From NCBI GenBank assembly GCA_028866445.1, contig JAGWIE010000046.1, positions 1 through 8,879 on the forward strand: a DNA stretch of 8,879 nt, given 5' to 3'. Each line of letters starts with the position of its first letter. Position 1 is the first letter of the stretch. The stretch is from Rhodospirillales bacterium. GTDB taxonomy: Bacteria > Pseudomonadota > Alphaproteobacteria > Acetobacterales > Acetobacteraceae. A model generated the notes under the pieces. That model was not told the origin of the DNA. It saw only the letters and a program-made list of their open reading frames with translations, and ran no database searches. The translations under genes and the position numbers were made by a program. Positions 1 through 6,768 of this stretch are shown piece after piece.

Positions 1-132
1 CCCGGCAAGCTGAAGCTGATTTTGCAAGGCTTCGCCGAAGGGGCCGTGGCGGCCCATGCCATCTATGCCATCGTGAACCCGGATAAGGCGCTGCATTTTG
101 AATATTCAACAACCAAGGGCGTGCCTGGCTGA
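1..132 (+). CDS. Ferredoxin--NADP(+) reductase, thioredoxin-reductase-like type, C-terminal end (5' truncated by window)
   Basis: Frame 1 is open from the first base to a TGA at 130-132 and gives 43 residues. They contain GFAEGAVAAHAI, the FAD-side glycine-rich strand and helix of the pyridine nucleotide-disulphide reductase fold, and end in ALHFEYSTTKGVPG. That tail is characteristic of the TrxR-like ferredoxin/flavodoxin-NADP reductases of alphaproteobacteria and Firmicutes (YumC type), which move electrons between NADPH and ferredoxin in the cytoplasm. The catalytic and NADPH-binding parts lie outside the window, so activity cannot be judged. The last 35 bases overlap the likely start of the next gene in another frame, which suggests co-transcription. 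A generic TrxB-like oxidoreductase is the alternative, but the C-terminal tail argues for the ferredoxin reductase group. Confidence 0.82.
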   Translation, partial: PGKLKLILQGFAEGAVAAHAIYAIVNPDKALHFEYSTTKGVPG

Positions 133-1594
133 GCCACAGGCCGCCGGGCATAGCCGGCGGCTGATCGAAGCATATCCGCTGGCTTTGTGCCTGGCGCTGG
201 CGTTGCTCATGCGCCTGCCCGTGGCGCTGTTCGACAATAATTTCGTCGCCCCCGATGAGATCATGCAATATATCGGGCAGGCGCACCGGCTGGTTTATGG
301 CAGCGGCCCGGTGCCGTGGGAGTTTCAGGTCGGCTTGCGCTCCTGGCTTATCCCCGGCGTGCTGGCCGGGCCGGTCTGGCTGGCCAAGGCACTTGGCGGC
401 TCGCCCCATGCCGGGATTGTGCTGGTAAAAGTACTGCTCTGCTGTCTATCGCTCACGATTGTCTGGTGCTCGTTCCAATGGGGCCGGATGTATCATGGCA
501 TAAGGGGCGGGCTGATCGCGGGCGGGCTGGCGGCATTGTGGCCGGATTTATGGCTGATGGCCCCCCACGCGCTGGAGGAAGCCTTAAGCGCCTACGCCCT
601 GGTGCCCGCGGCTTATTTTGCCTCCCGCGCGCGCCAGGGTGGGGCCACCCACCATGTTCTGACCGCTGGGTTTTTGCTGGGCCTGAGTTTTGTACTGCGC
701 GAGCAGCTTGCCCCCGCCATCGCCATCATCGGCATTTATCTCTGCGGGCGGAATATCCGTTTCTGGCTGGTTGGCATCGGCATCGCCTGTGTGCCTTTGC
801 TGCTGGCAGGCGGGCTGGACTGGCTGACCTGGGGCCAGCCATTCCGCAGCTTCTGGCTTAATATTTATTTGAATGCCGTTGTCGGTATTTCCTCAACTTC
901 ATTTGGCGGTTCGCCGCTGGATTTCTATCCGTTGATGATGTTGGCCGATTGGCTGTGGGGCAGTTTTGTGGTTCTGCTGTTTGCCTCACGTGGCGCGCGG
1001 GCGCTGCCTTTCGTGGCGCTCGCGGCACTTTCCATCCTCGCGGAGCACAGCCTGATTCCGCATAAGGAATTCCGCTTCATCTTCCCCGCCATCGCACTCA
1101 CTGTGCCCATGGTCGGTCTAGGGCTGGCGGCAAGCTGGCCGCGTCTTGCTAAATTAGAGCGCATTTTGATTGGGTTGTTCCTGCTCTCCGGCCCGTTCCT
1201 CAGCCCGTTGGTGCCAATAAACCTGTTGATGCAAACAACCTCTTACCAGCTTTCCCGCGAACTGGCGCAACGCCACCCCTGCGCCGTTTCTATAGGCATA
1301 GCAAACGGTCATTTCATGCCGGTCACGCCAATCTTCAGCAGCGCCAATTTTACCAACGGGCCCTACGCGCCGCAAACCGACGCCATCATCGCCCCCAAGA
1401 ATATTGGCGGCATCCCTCCAGGCTTCGTCAGGCAATCCTGCGTGGCAAGAAATCGCGGTCCATTTAGCGGGAGCGTCCCGCAAATCTGTTATTGGATCAA
1501 ACGTGCCGGATGGTGCCAGGAACCCAAACCCCCGCCGCCATTGGAGCTGATCTTCCCACACGCCGCGCGGCGCTTCGTCATCGCAGGAGATTAA
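98..1594 (+). CDS. GT22-like (Alg9/PIG-B family) integral membrane glycosyltransferase, probable mannosyltransferase
   Basis: A polytopic 498-residue protein with roughly ten hydrophobic segments, the first at about residues 26-45. It carries GT-C hallmarks of the GT22 family. After the first membrane segment comes an acidic pair in APDE (D53-E54), followed by IGQAHRLVYGSG and WEF...LRSWLIP (74-86), matching the family's HPDE...YG.G..WE....RS pattern. HKEFRFIFP at 322-330 matches the family's HKE.RF..P block. GT22 enzymes use a polyprenyl-phosphate-linked sugar (Dol-P-Man in eukaryotes) on the non-cytoplasmic face; donor and acceptor are unknown here. The start is the TTG at 98, with AAGG at 85-88 nine bases upstream. 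It overlaps the preceding gene by 35 bases. ATG at 209 would delete most of the first membrane segment, so TTG is preferred but not certain. No glycan cluster is visible around it. Family call is firm, substrate is not. Confidence 0.78.
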   Translation: MNIQQPRACLAEPQAAGHSRRLIEAYPLALCLALALLMRLPVALFDNNFVAPDEIMQYIGQAHRLVYGSGPVPWEFQVGLRSWLIPGVLAGPVWLAKALGGSPHAGIVLVKVLLCCLSLTIVWCSFQWGRMYHGIRGGLIAGGLAALWPDLWLMAPHALEEALSAYALVPAAYFASRARQGGATHHVLTAGFLLGLSFVLREQLAPAIAIIGIYLCGRNIRFWLVGIGIACVPLLLAGGLDWLTWGQPFRSFWLNIYLNAVVGISSTSFGGSPLDFYPLMMLADWLWGSFVVLLFASRGARALPFVALAALSILAEHSLIPHKEFRFIFPAIALTVPMVGLGLAASWPRLAKLERILIGLFLLSGPFLSPLVPINLLMQTTSYQLSRELAQRHPCAVSIGIANGHFMPVTPIFSSANFTNGPYAPQTDAIIAPKNIGGIPPGFVRQSCVARNRGPFSGSVPQICYWIKRAGWCQEPKPPPPLELIFPHAARRFVIAGD

Positions 1595-1684
1595 GCACCC
1601 CCCGCCAACCCATACCGGCATTGCCCACGCTGAATATAGGCCCCGCCGTGACGGCAGGCTATAACGCCGCCACCAAGGAAACAT

Positions 1685-1688
1685 GGAG
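1685..1688 (+). promoter_or_regulatory. Ribosome binding site that fixes the isocitrate dehydrogenase start
   Basis: GGAG lies seven bases before the ATG at 1696. The reading frame is open much further upstream (to 1492, inside the glycosyltransferase gene), but that extension has no family resemblance. This site and the position of the GDGIGPEV motif set the start at 1696. An AAGGA at 1675-1679 is 16 bases from the ATG and less well placed. Confidence 0.7.
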
Positions 1689-1695
1689 CACGCTT

Positions 1696-3168
1696 ATGCC
1701 AGCCGATGCCCTCTCGAAAACCAAGGTCACAGCTTTGCCGGGGGACGGTATCGGCCCAGAGGTGATGCAGGCGACCATGAAGATTTTGGACGCTGCGGGT
1801 GCGCCCATCGAATGGGAAGTTGCGGAAGCGGGTGCGAAAGCGTTTGAACGCGGAGTCGTCACCGGCGTGCCGCGCGAAACGCTGGACAGCATTTCCGCCA
1901 ACAAGCTGGCCCTGAAATCCCCGCTGGAAACCCCCATCGGCTATGGCGGCAAATCCGCCAATGTTACGATGCGTAAATATTTCGAGCTTTACGCCAATAT
2001 CCGCCCGGTGCGCGAGCTGCCCGGCATCGTCACCCCCTTCTCCGGCCGCGGCATCGACATGGTGATCGTGCGTGAGAACGTCGAGGACGTCTACGCCGGC
2101 ATCGAGCATATGCAGACCAGCACCGTCGCCCAGTGCCTGAAGCTGATGACCGCCGCCGGCTGCGAGCGCATCATCCGCGCCGCCTATGGCGTTGCCATCT
2201 CCGAAGAGCGCAAGGACGTCACCGTCGCTCACAAGGCCAACATCATGAAGCTCACCGAGGGCATGATGAAGCGCATGGGCGAGAAGGTGGCCGCTGAATA
2301 TCCGGGCATCAAGGCCAGCCAGGTGATCATCGATAACTGCGCCCACCAGCTCGTCATCCGCCCGGAGAATTACGACGTCATCGTCACCTCCAACATGAAT
2401 GGCGACATCATCTCGGACCTCGCGGCCGGTCTGGTCGGCGGTCTGGGCATCGCGCCATCCTCTAACCTGGGTGACCAGGTGGCGATGTTTGAGGCCGTGC
2501 ACGGCTCCGCGCCCGATATTGCGGGCAAGGATATGGCCAACCCCACCGCCCTGCTCTCCGCCGCCATGATGCTGCTGCGCCATATCGGCGCGTTCGATGT
2601 GGCGGAAAAGGTGGAGCAGGCGTTGTTTGTTACTCTGGCTGAAGGCCGCAACCTCACCGGGGATCTCGCCCCGCGCGGCCATGGTGTCGGCACCAAAGCC
2701 TACACGGATCAGGTCATCGCCAATCTCGGCCGCAGCTCCGCGATGAAGTCCCGCACCTACAAGAAGCTGGAACTCACCGCCTGGCCGAAGCTCACCGCGC
2801 ATATGGAGCCCTCCACCCGCGAGCTGGTCGGCATCGACGTGTTCCTGGAAACCGACCAGGACGCAGAGACCCTGGGCAAAACGCTGGAGGAACTCTCTGA
2901 ATACAGCCCCTTCACCCTCACCGGCATCTCCAACCGCGGCGTCACTGTCTATCCACCCACTGGCGGGCAAACCTTCCTGGTGGACCACTTTGCCGCCCGC
3001 TTTATGCTGAAGCACCCAATTTCACTTGCGGCAAACCGCAGCGAAGGCCAGCCCGAGATTTCGTATCTAGTTCAGCGCATCGGCGCCAAATTCACCTGGA
3101 TGCATATCGAGAAGCTGCAACGCTTCGATGGCAAGGACGCGTTCGAGCGCCCCCAGGGCGAGGGCTGA
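1696..3168 (+). CDS. icd: Isocitrate dehydrogenase, long (Thermus/Rickettsia-type) form with NAD-type cofactor residues
   Basis: Converts isocitrate to 2-oxoglutarate and CO2 in the TCA cycle (cytoplasmic, normally a dimer). The 490-residue product has the N-terminal GDGIGPEV (16-23), the substrate loop TPIGYGGKSANVTMRK, IRPVRELP, the VIVRENVEDVYAGIEH block with the catalytic Tyr, AHKANIMK with the catalytic Lys, and the family signature NMNGDIISDLAAGLVGG with the metal-binding Asp. About 145 residues after the catalytic domain form the extra C-terminal domain of the 480-500-residue IDH group, absent from the E. coli enzyme. In the cofactor loop HGSAPDIAG, Asp274-Ile275 stand where NADP enzymes such as E. 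coli IDH have Lys-Tyr. In this superfamily Asp-Ile goes with NAD use, so NAD preference is inferred although relatives are often annotated as NADP enzymes. It ends eight bases from the convergent ferritin-like gene. Confidence 0.95.
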   Translation: MPADALSKTKVTALPGDGIGPEVMQATMKILDAAGAPIEWEVAEAGAKAFERGVVTGVPRETLDSISANKLALKSPLETPIGYGGKSANVTMRKYFELYANIRPVRELPGIVTPFSGRGIDMVIVRENVEDVYAGIEHMQTSTVAQCLKLMTAAGCERIIRAAYGVAISEERKDVTVAHKANIMKLTEGMMKRMGEKVAAEYPGIKASQVIIDNCAHQLVIRPENYDVIVTSNMNGDIISDLAAGLVGGLGIAPSSNLGDQVAMFEAVHGSAPDIAGKDMANPTALLSAAMMLLRHIGAFDVAEKVEQALFVTLAEGRNLTGDLAPRGHGVGTKAYTDQVIANLGRSSAMKSRTYKKLELTAWPKLTAHMEPSTRELVGIDVFLETDQDAETLGKTLEELSEYSPFTLTGISNRGVTVYPPTGGQTFLVDHFAARFMLKHPISLAANRSEGQPEISYLVQRIGAKFTWMHIEKLQRFDGKDAFERPQGEG

Positions 3169-3176
3169 AACCCCCT

Positions 3177-3701
3177 TCAGATCAACTGCGTTTGCAGCAA
3201 ATCTTCCAAATCGCTGGTATGGGTTTCCTCATCAGTGCGGATATGATCCAGAAGCGCTCTGGTTTTCGGGTCAGCGGCGAAATGGGTTGAAAGCTCGCGG
3301 TATAATTCGATCACGCATTGCTCGGCGGCCAGATTTTCCTGCAACAAGCGCGGCAGACAGCCTTTGGAGGCTTCCGCCGCCATATGCCGCGTGGCGAGGT
3401 TGGCGGCAAAATAATCCGGCTTGCCGCCCAGCTCGGTAATCCGCTCTGCCAGCTTCGCCATATGCCCGCGCTCATCAGCGGCCTGGGCGGCACATTCGGT
3501 GGCCACCCATTCATTCTCCAGGCCATCAGCGGAAACGGCGATCATGCTGTACCGCAGAACACAGGCAATTTCGGCCGACATAGCGGTTTGCAGCAGGTCC
3601 GCAGGCTCACCGCCACAAGCCATCATAGTCTGGGCCGTCACGCGCAAACGCTGCACGTCCCCCAGGAAATGATTATCGCCGACCGCGCCTTGCTCGAACA
3701 T
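3177..3701 (-). CDS. Ferritin-like / bacterioferritin-family diiron protein, predicted haem-free
   Basis: A 174-residue, largely helical protein with a complete ferroxidase ligand set in ferritin order: E44 (SAEIACVLRY), E77 and H80 (DERGH), E127 (NLAAEQ), E158 and H161 (DEETH). E44 to E77 is 33 residues, as between the corresponding ligands of bacterioferritin. Such proteins oxidise Fe(II) and store it as a mineral or protect against peroxide. In bacterioferritin the residue after the EXXH glutamate is the haem-ligand Met52; here it is Arg78, so haem binding of that type is unlikely. The first 40 residues precede the helix carrying E44 and are longer than in classic Bfr (about 158 residues). 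The start is ATG at 3701, with GAGGA six bases upstream. A Fur-box-like palindrome sits just upstream of that. Whether it forms a 24-mer cage or a smaller oligomer cannot be told. Confidence 0.85.
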   Translation of the reverse strand: MFEQGAVGDNHFLGDVQRLRVTAQTMMACGGEPADLLQTAMSAEIACVLRYSMIAVSADGLENEWVATECAAQAADERGHMAKLAERITELGGKPDYFAANLATRHMAAEASKGCLPRLLQENLAAEQCVIELYRELSTHFAADPKTRALLDHIRTDEETHTSDLEDLLQTQLI

Positions 3702-3720
3702 TATCTGTCCTCAAAAAAAG

Positions 3721-3743
3721 TAAATGAGAATCGTTCTCATTTA
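3721..3743. promoter_or_regulatory. 23-base inverted repeat, probable Fur-type operator of the ferritin-like gene
   Basis: Perfect 10-base arms TAAATGAGAA and TTCTCATTTA flank the centre TCG. Aligned over 3720-3738, it matches the classical 19-base E. coli Fur consensus at 14 of 19 positions. It lies 20-42 bases upstream of the ferritin-like ATG (minus strand) and about 93 bases upstream of trpB (plus strand). It overlaps a candidate minus-strand -10 element (TATAAA, plus-strand positions 3740-3745). The sequence is seen directly; control by Fur is inferred from the match and from the iron-related neighbour. It does not fit the Irr box (TTTAGAA-TTCTAAA type). Confidence 0.7.
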
Positions 3744-3745
3744 TA
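3740..3745 (-). promoter_or_regulatory. Candidate -10 element for the ferritin-like gene
   Basis: Read on the minus strand this is TATAAA, five of six matches to TATAAT. It would place transcription start near the centre of the inverted repeat, so a bound repressor would block it. No convincing -35 hexamer is found 16-18 bases further upstream (GCCGAG region), so this is a weak call. Confidence 0.35.
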
Positions 3746-3835
3746 CCCTCATTGGTAGCCTGCTCGGCGTTTTCAATCAAGCTAGAAGTCTCGCCACTCC
3801 TTTATCCTGTCAGATTGCTGCGCTAGAAGCACAGG

Positions 3836-5053
3836 ATGAACGACCACACACCCAACAGCCTGCGCTCCTGGCCGGATGCGCGCGGCCGCTTCGGCGAATT
3901 CGGCGGCCGCTACGTCGCTGAGACATTAATGCCGCTGATCCTGGAACTGGAAACCGCATACCGCGCGGCCAAAGCCGACCCAGCTTTCCAGGCCGAGCTT
4001 GACTACTACCTCAAGCATTATGTTGGGCGGCCAAGCGCGCTGTGGCACGCCCAGCGGCTGAGCGAGCATCTGGGCGGTGCGAAGATTTACTTCAAGCGCG
4101 AAGAGCTGAACCACACCGGCGCGCATAAGATCAATAATTGTATCGGCCAGATTCTGCTGGCCAAGCGCATGGGCAAAACCCGCATCATCGCGGAAACCGG
4201 GGCCGGGCAGCACGGTGTCGCCACCGCCACGGTTTGCGCCCTCTTCAACCTGCCTTGCACCATCTATATGGGCGCTGTGGACGTTGAGCGGCAAAAGCCC
4301 AACGTGTTCCGCATGAAGCTCCTGGGCGCGGAGGTGATTCCGGTTTCCTCCGGTGCCGCCACGCTGAAGGATGCGATGAACGACGCCCTGCGGGATTGGG
4401 TGGCGAATGTGCACGACACTTTCTACATCATCGGCACCGCCGCCGGGCCGCACCCGTACCCGGAGCTGGTGCGGGACTTCCAGTGCATCATCGGCAACGA
4501 AGCCCGCGAGCAACTCATGGAGGCCGAAGGCCGCCTACCGGATGTCGCCATCGCAGCGGTAGGTGGCGGCTCCAACGCCATCGGCCTGTTCCACACCTTC
4601 CTGGACGAAGCCTCCGTCCGCCTTATCGGCGTTGAAGCCGCTGGCAAGGGGATGCACACCAGCGAACACGCGGCCAGCCTGAACATGGGCCGCCCCGGCG
4701 TGTTACACGGCAACCGTACTTATCTACTGCAGGATGATGATGGGCAAATTCTGGAGGCCCACTCAATCTCCGCCGGGCTGGATTATCCGGGCATCGGGCC
4801 GGAGCATAGCTGGCTGCACGACATCAAGCGCGTGGAATATGTCGGCATCACCGATGACGAGGCGCTGGAGGCTTTCCAGCTCTGCTCGCGGTTGGAGGGC
4901 ATCATCCCGGCGCTGGAATGCGCCCACGCCATCGCGCATCTGGTAAAGCTCGCTCCTACACTGGGCAAGGACAAGCTCATCCTGCTCAACCTCTCTGGAA
5001 GGGGAGATAAAGACATCTTCACCGTCGCCAAACATCTGGGAACCATGATATGA
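3836..5053 (+). CDS. trpB: Tryptophan synthase beta chain
   Basis: PLP enzyme that condenses indole, channelled from TrpA, with L-serine to give tryptophan. The 405-residue length is normal. Seen: the N-terminal GRFGEFGGRYVAETLMP, the PLP-lysine motif HTGAHKINN (K98), the catalytic Glu in AETGAGQHG (E120), and the phosphate-binding loop GGGSNAIG. The C-terminal part has LSGRGDKDI. The start at 3836 is chosen because NSLRSWPDARGRFG aligns with the usual N-terminus. The only Shine-Dalgarno-like bases, ACAGG, abut the ATG, so initiation may be weak. The stop overlaps the trpA start by four bases (ATGA), typical of translational coupling. No trpF precedes it; the divergent ferritin-like gene does. 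The 5' region shows no leader peptide with consecutive Trp codons, so no attenuator is visible. Confidence 0.98.
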   Translation: MNDHTPNSLRSWPDARGRFGEFGGRYVAETLMPLILELETAYRAAKADPAFQAELDYYLKHYVGRPSALWHAQRLSEHLGGAKIYFKREELNHTGAHKINNCIGQILLAKRMGKTRIIAETGAGQHGVATATVCALFNLPCTIYMGAVDVERQKPNVFRMKLLGAEVIPVSSGAATLKDAMNDALRDWVANVHDTFYIIGTAAGPHPYPELVRDFQCIIGNEAREQLMEAEGRLPDVAIAAVGGGSNAIGLFHTFLDEASVRLIGVEAAGKGMHTSEHAASLNMGRPGVLHGNRTYLLQDDDGQILEAHSISAGLDYPGIGPEHSWLHDIKRVEYVGITDDEALEAFQLCSRLEGIIPALECAHAIAHLVKLAPTLGKDKLILLNLSGRGDKDIFTVAKHLGTMI

Positions 5054-5850
5054 GCCGCATCGCTGGCGTGTTCGCCGCCCTGCGCCAGGAAGGCCGGGGT
5101 GCGCTCATCCCCTTCGTGGAAGCCTACGACCCAGACCGTGAAACCTCCCTCATGCTGCTGAACGGCATGGCGGAAAACGGTGCCGATATCATCGAAATCG
5201 GTATGCCGTTCACAGACCCGATGGCCGATGGCCCCACCATTCAGGCCGCGGGGCGGCGGGGGCTGCTGGCAGGTGCCACCTTGAAAGGCGTGCTAGGGCT
5301 GGTGCATGAATTCCGGCGGCAAAACCGCCACACCCCGCTGGTGCTCATGGGCTATCTCAACCCCATCTGTGCCTATGGCGTAAAAGCCTTCTGCGAGGAT
5401 GCCTCCGCCGCAGGGGTGGATGGCCTTATCATCGTTGACCTGCCGCCTGAAGAGGCGGACCTGGTGCTGCCGGATGCCAACGCAAATGGGCTGGACATTA
5501 TCCGCCTCATCGCCCCCACCACTTGCGATGTGCGGCTGAAACAAGTGCTCGAAGGCTCCTCCGGCTTTGTCTATTACGTCTCAATCACCGGCATCACCGG
5601 CACGCGCACGGCAAGTGCCGCGGACCTGGCGCGGGATATTCCCCGCATCCGCGCCGCGACTGACCTGCCGATCGCAGTCGGTTTTGGCGTACGCACGCCA
5701 GACCAGGCCGCCACAGTGGTCGCCCATGCGGATGCTGCCATCGTTGCTTCGGTGCTAATCGAAACTTTGTGCAAGGAAAGCCCCGAAGCCGTGATCCGCG
5801 ACGTTCGCGCATTGGCGGAAGGCGTTAAGGCTGTCAGTAAGGCGGCCTGA
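5050..5850 (+). CDS. trpA: Tryptophan synthase alpha chain
   Basis: Cleaves indole-3-glycerol phosphate to indole and glyceraldehyde 3-phosphate, passing indole through the tunnel to TrpB. It is 266 residues, a TIM-barrel of normal length. The catalytic pair is present at canonical numbering: E49 in IIEIGMPFTDP and D60 in ADGP. The loop-6 region YVSITGITGTR and the phosphate-binding GFGVRTPDQA are intact. Two small departures from the usual sequence are the early strand FVEAYDPD, where most homologues read FITAGDPD or similar, and PFTDP instead of PFSDP. The ATG lies inside the trpB stop, so translation is probably coupled. In many proteobacteria accD and folC follow trpA; here a dioxygenase gene follows instead. 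Confidence 0.98.
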   Translation: MSRIAGVFAALRQEGRGALIPFVEAYDPDRETSLMLLNGMAENGADIIEIGMPFTDPMADGPTIQAAGRRGLLAGATLKGVLGLVHEFRRQNRHTPLVLMGYLNPICAYGVKAFCEDASAAGVDGLIIVDLPPEEADLVLPDANANGLDIIRLIAPTTCDVRLKQVLEGSSGFVYYVSITGITGTRTASAADLARDIPRIRAATDLPIAVGFGVRTPDQAATVVAHADAAIVASVLIETLCKESPEAVIRDVRALAEGVKAVSKAA

Positions 5851-5870
5851 ATAACGGCAAGGGAGCGAGG

Positions 5871-6752
5871 ATGAGTTTCGTCAAAGCATTAACTAGTCGC
5901 CTGGCAACGGGCCAAAAGGCGCCTGCCATCCGCTACGAGGATTTCTCCGCGCCGCCGCCGGAAGACGTATTGCCGCGGCTGGACCGTTCAGCCCTGGACA
6001 CCTCCACGCTAACGCCGGAACAGGTGGAATGGCGGCGCGATGGCGTGCTGGTTCTGCGCAATTTTATCCCTGACGAAATTACCGAACCCTATATCAAACG
6101 CCGCGAGGCCTATGAACGCCCGGGCGGCTGGGTAGAAGGGCATTCCTACCAGTTCGTGCAGGAGATGCGTGAACTCGCGCTCTATCCGCCCCTGATGGAA
6201 AAGTTGAAACTGTTGATCGGTGAAGAGATGATGCTGCATCTCTGCCTTACCAATTGGGTCACATCGCAACGCGCCTGGCATCAGGATGATTACCTGAACC
6301 CTTCTTTCGTTAATTGCTGGTATGCGGCGGTGTGGATCGCGCTTGGCGATATCGAGCCGGATTGCGGGCCGTTTGAATATATTCCCGGCTCACATCGCTG
6401 GCCGCTGATGCGTGGCGAGAAAGTGCGTGAACTATTGAGTAAATCAGGCAAGGAAGTGCATGAGCTGCACTGGCCAAAAACATCTGAATTTTTCACCACC
6501 CCGGCGGTGGAATATGAGATGAAACTGCGCCGACAGAAACCGAAATCTTTCCTGGCCAAGCGGGGGGATGTCCTGATCTGGCATGCAAGGCTGATGCATC
6601 AGGGCTCGCTGGCGAAAACCCCCGGCAAAGAGCGCCGCTCGCTCATCGCGCATTTTTCAGGTGTTAACCATCGCCCGGATATTCCAGAACAATTCCGCAT
6701 CCGCGATGAGAATGACCAAACCTATGTGAGGTTCGGCGACCCCGCCGCCTGA
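5871..6752 (+). CDS. Phytanoyl-CoA dioxygenase (PhyH) family Fe(II)/2-oxoglutarate oxygenase
   Basis: A 293-residue cytoplasmic protein (no signal peptide) of the PhyH family, which hydroxylates varied small molecules, with 2-oxoglutarate converted to succinate and CO2. The double-stranded beta-helix metal triad is visible: H137-x-D139 in WHQDDYLNP and a distal His, most likely H243 in LMHQGS. Arg255/256 follow at the spacing expected for the 2-oxoglutarate carboxylate. CGPFEYIPGSHRW (about 163-175) is the family's conserved turn (CGP...PGSH). The substrate cannot be deduced. Position 20 bases after trpA, with GGAG five bases before the ATG and a terminator only after this gene, indicates membership in the trpBA transcript. 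That suggests, without proving, regulation together with tryptophan synthesis. Indole or tryptophan chemistry is one speculative role, and simple hitch-hiking is as likely. Confidence 0.85.
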   Translation: MSFVKALTSRLATGQKAPAIRYEDFSAPPPEDVLPRLDRSALDTSTLTPEQVEWRRDGVLVLRNFIPDEITEPYIKRREAYERPGGWVEGHSYQFVQEMRELALYPPLMEKLKLLIGEEMMLHLCLTNWVTSQRAWHQDDYLNPSFVNCWYAAVWIALGDIEPDCGPFEYIPGSHRWPLMRGEKVRELLSKSGKEVHELHWPKTSEFFTTPAVEYEMKLRRQKPKSFLAKRGDVLIWHARLMHQGSLAKTPGKERRSLIAHFSGVNHRPDIPEQFRIRDENDQTYVRFGDPAA

Positions 6753-6768
6753 AGCGGCCGGAAAGTTT

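Noticed and set aside
1645..1655. 11-base palindrome GCCGTGACGGC upstream of icd
   Set aside because: Too short and GC-rich to separate from chance; no second copy and no matching known operator.
1492..1695. N-terminal extension of isocitrate dehydrogenase back to 1492
   Set aside because: It overlaps the glycosyltransferase coding sequence, has no family similarity, and the ATG at 1696 has a well-placed GGAG and correct distance to GDGIGPEV.
1591..3015. 474-residue antisense open frame opposite icd
   Set aside because: A shadow of the high-GC third codon positions of icd; composition is Gly/His/Asp/Ala-rich without motifs, and icd on the plus strand is unambiguous.
3781..3829. Direct repeat GCTAGAAG (3781-3788 and 3822-3829) before trpB
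   Set aside because: An eight-base repeat 41 bases apart could be a regulator site, but it matches no operator I know and can occur by chance.
3724..3921. Small plus-strand reading frame starting within the palindrome and overlapping trpB
   Set aside because: No Shine-Dalgarno site, it overlaps trpB out of frame, and its C-terminus is a translation of trpB in another frame. It has no run of Trp codons, so it is not a trp leader peptide.
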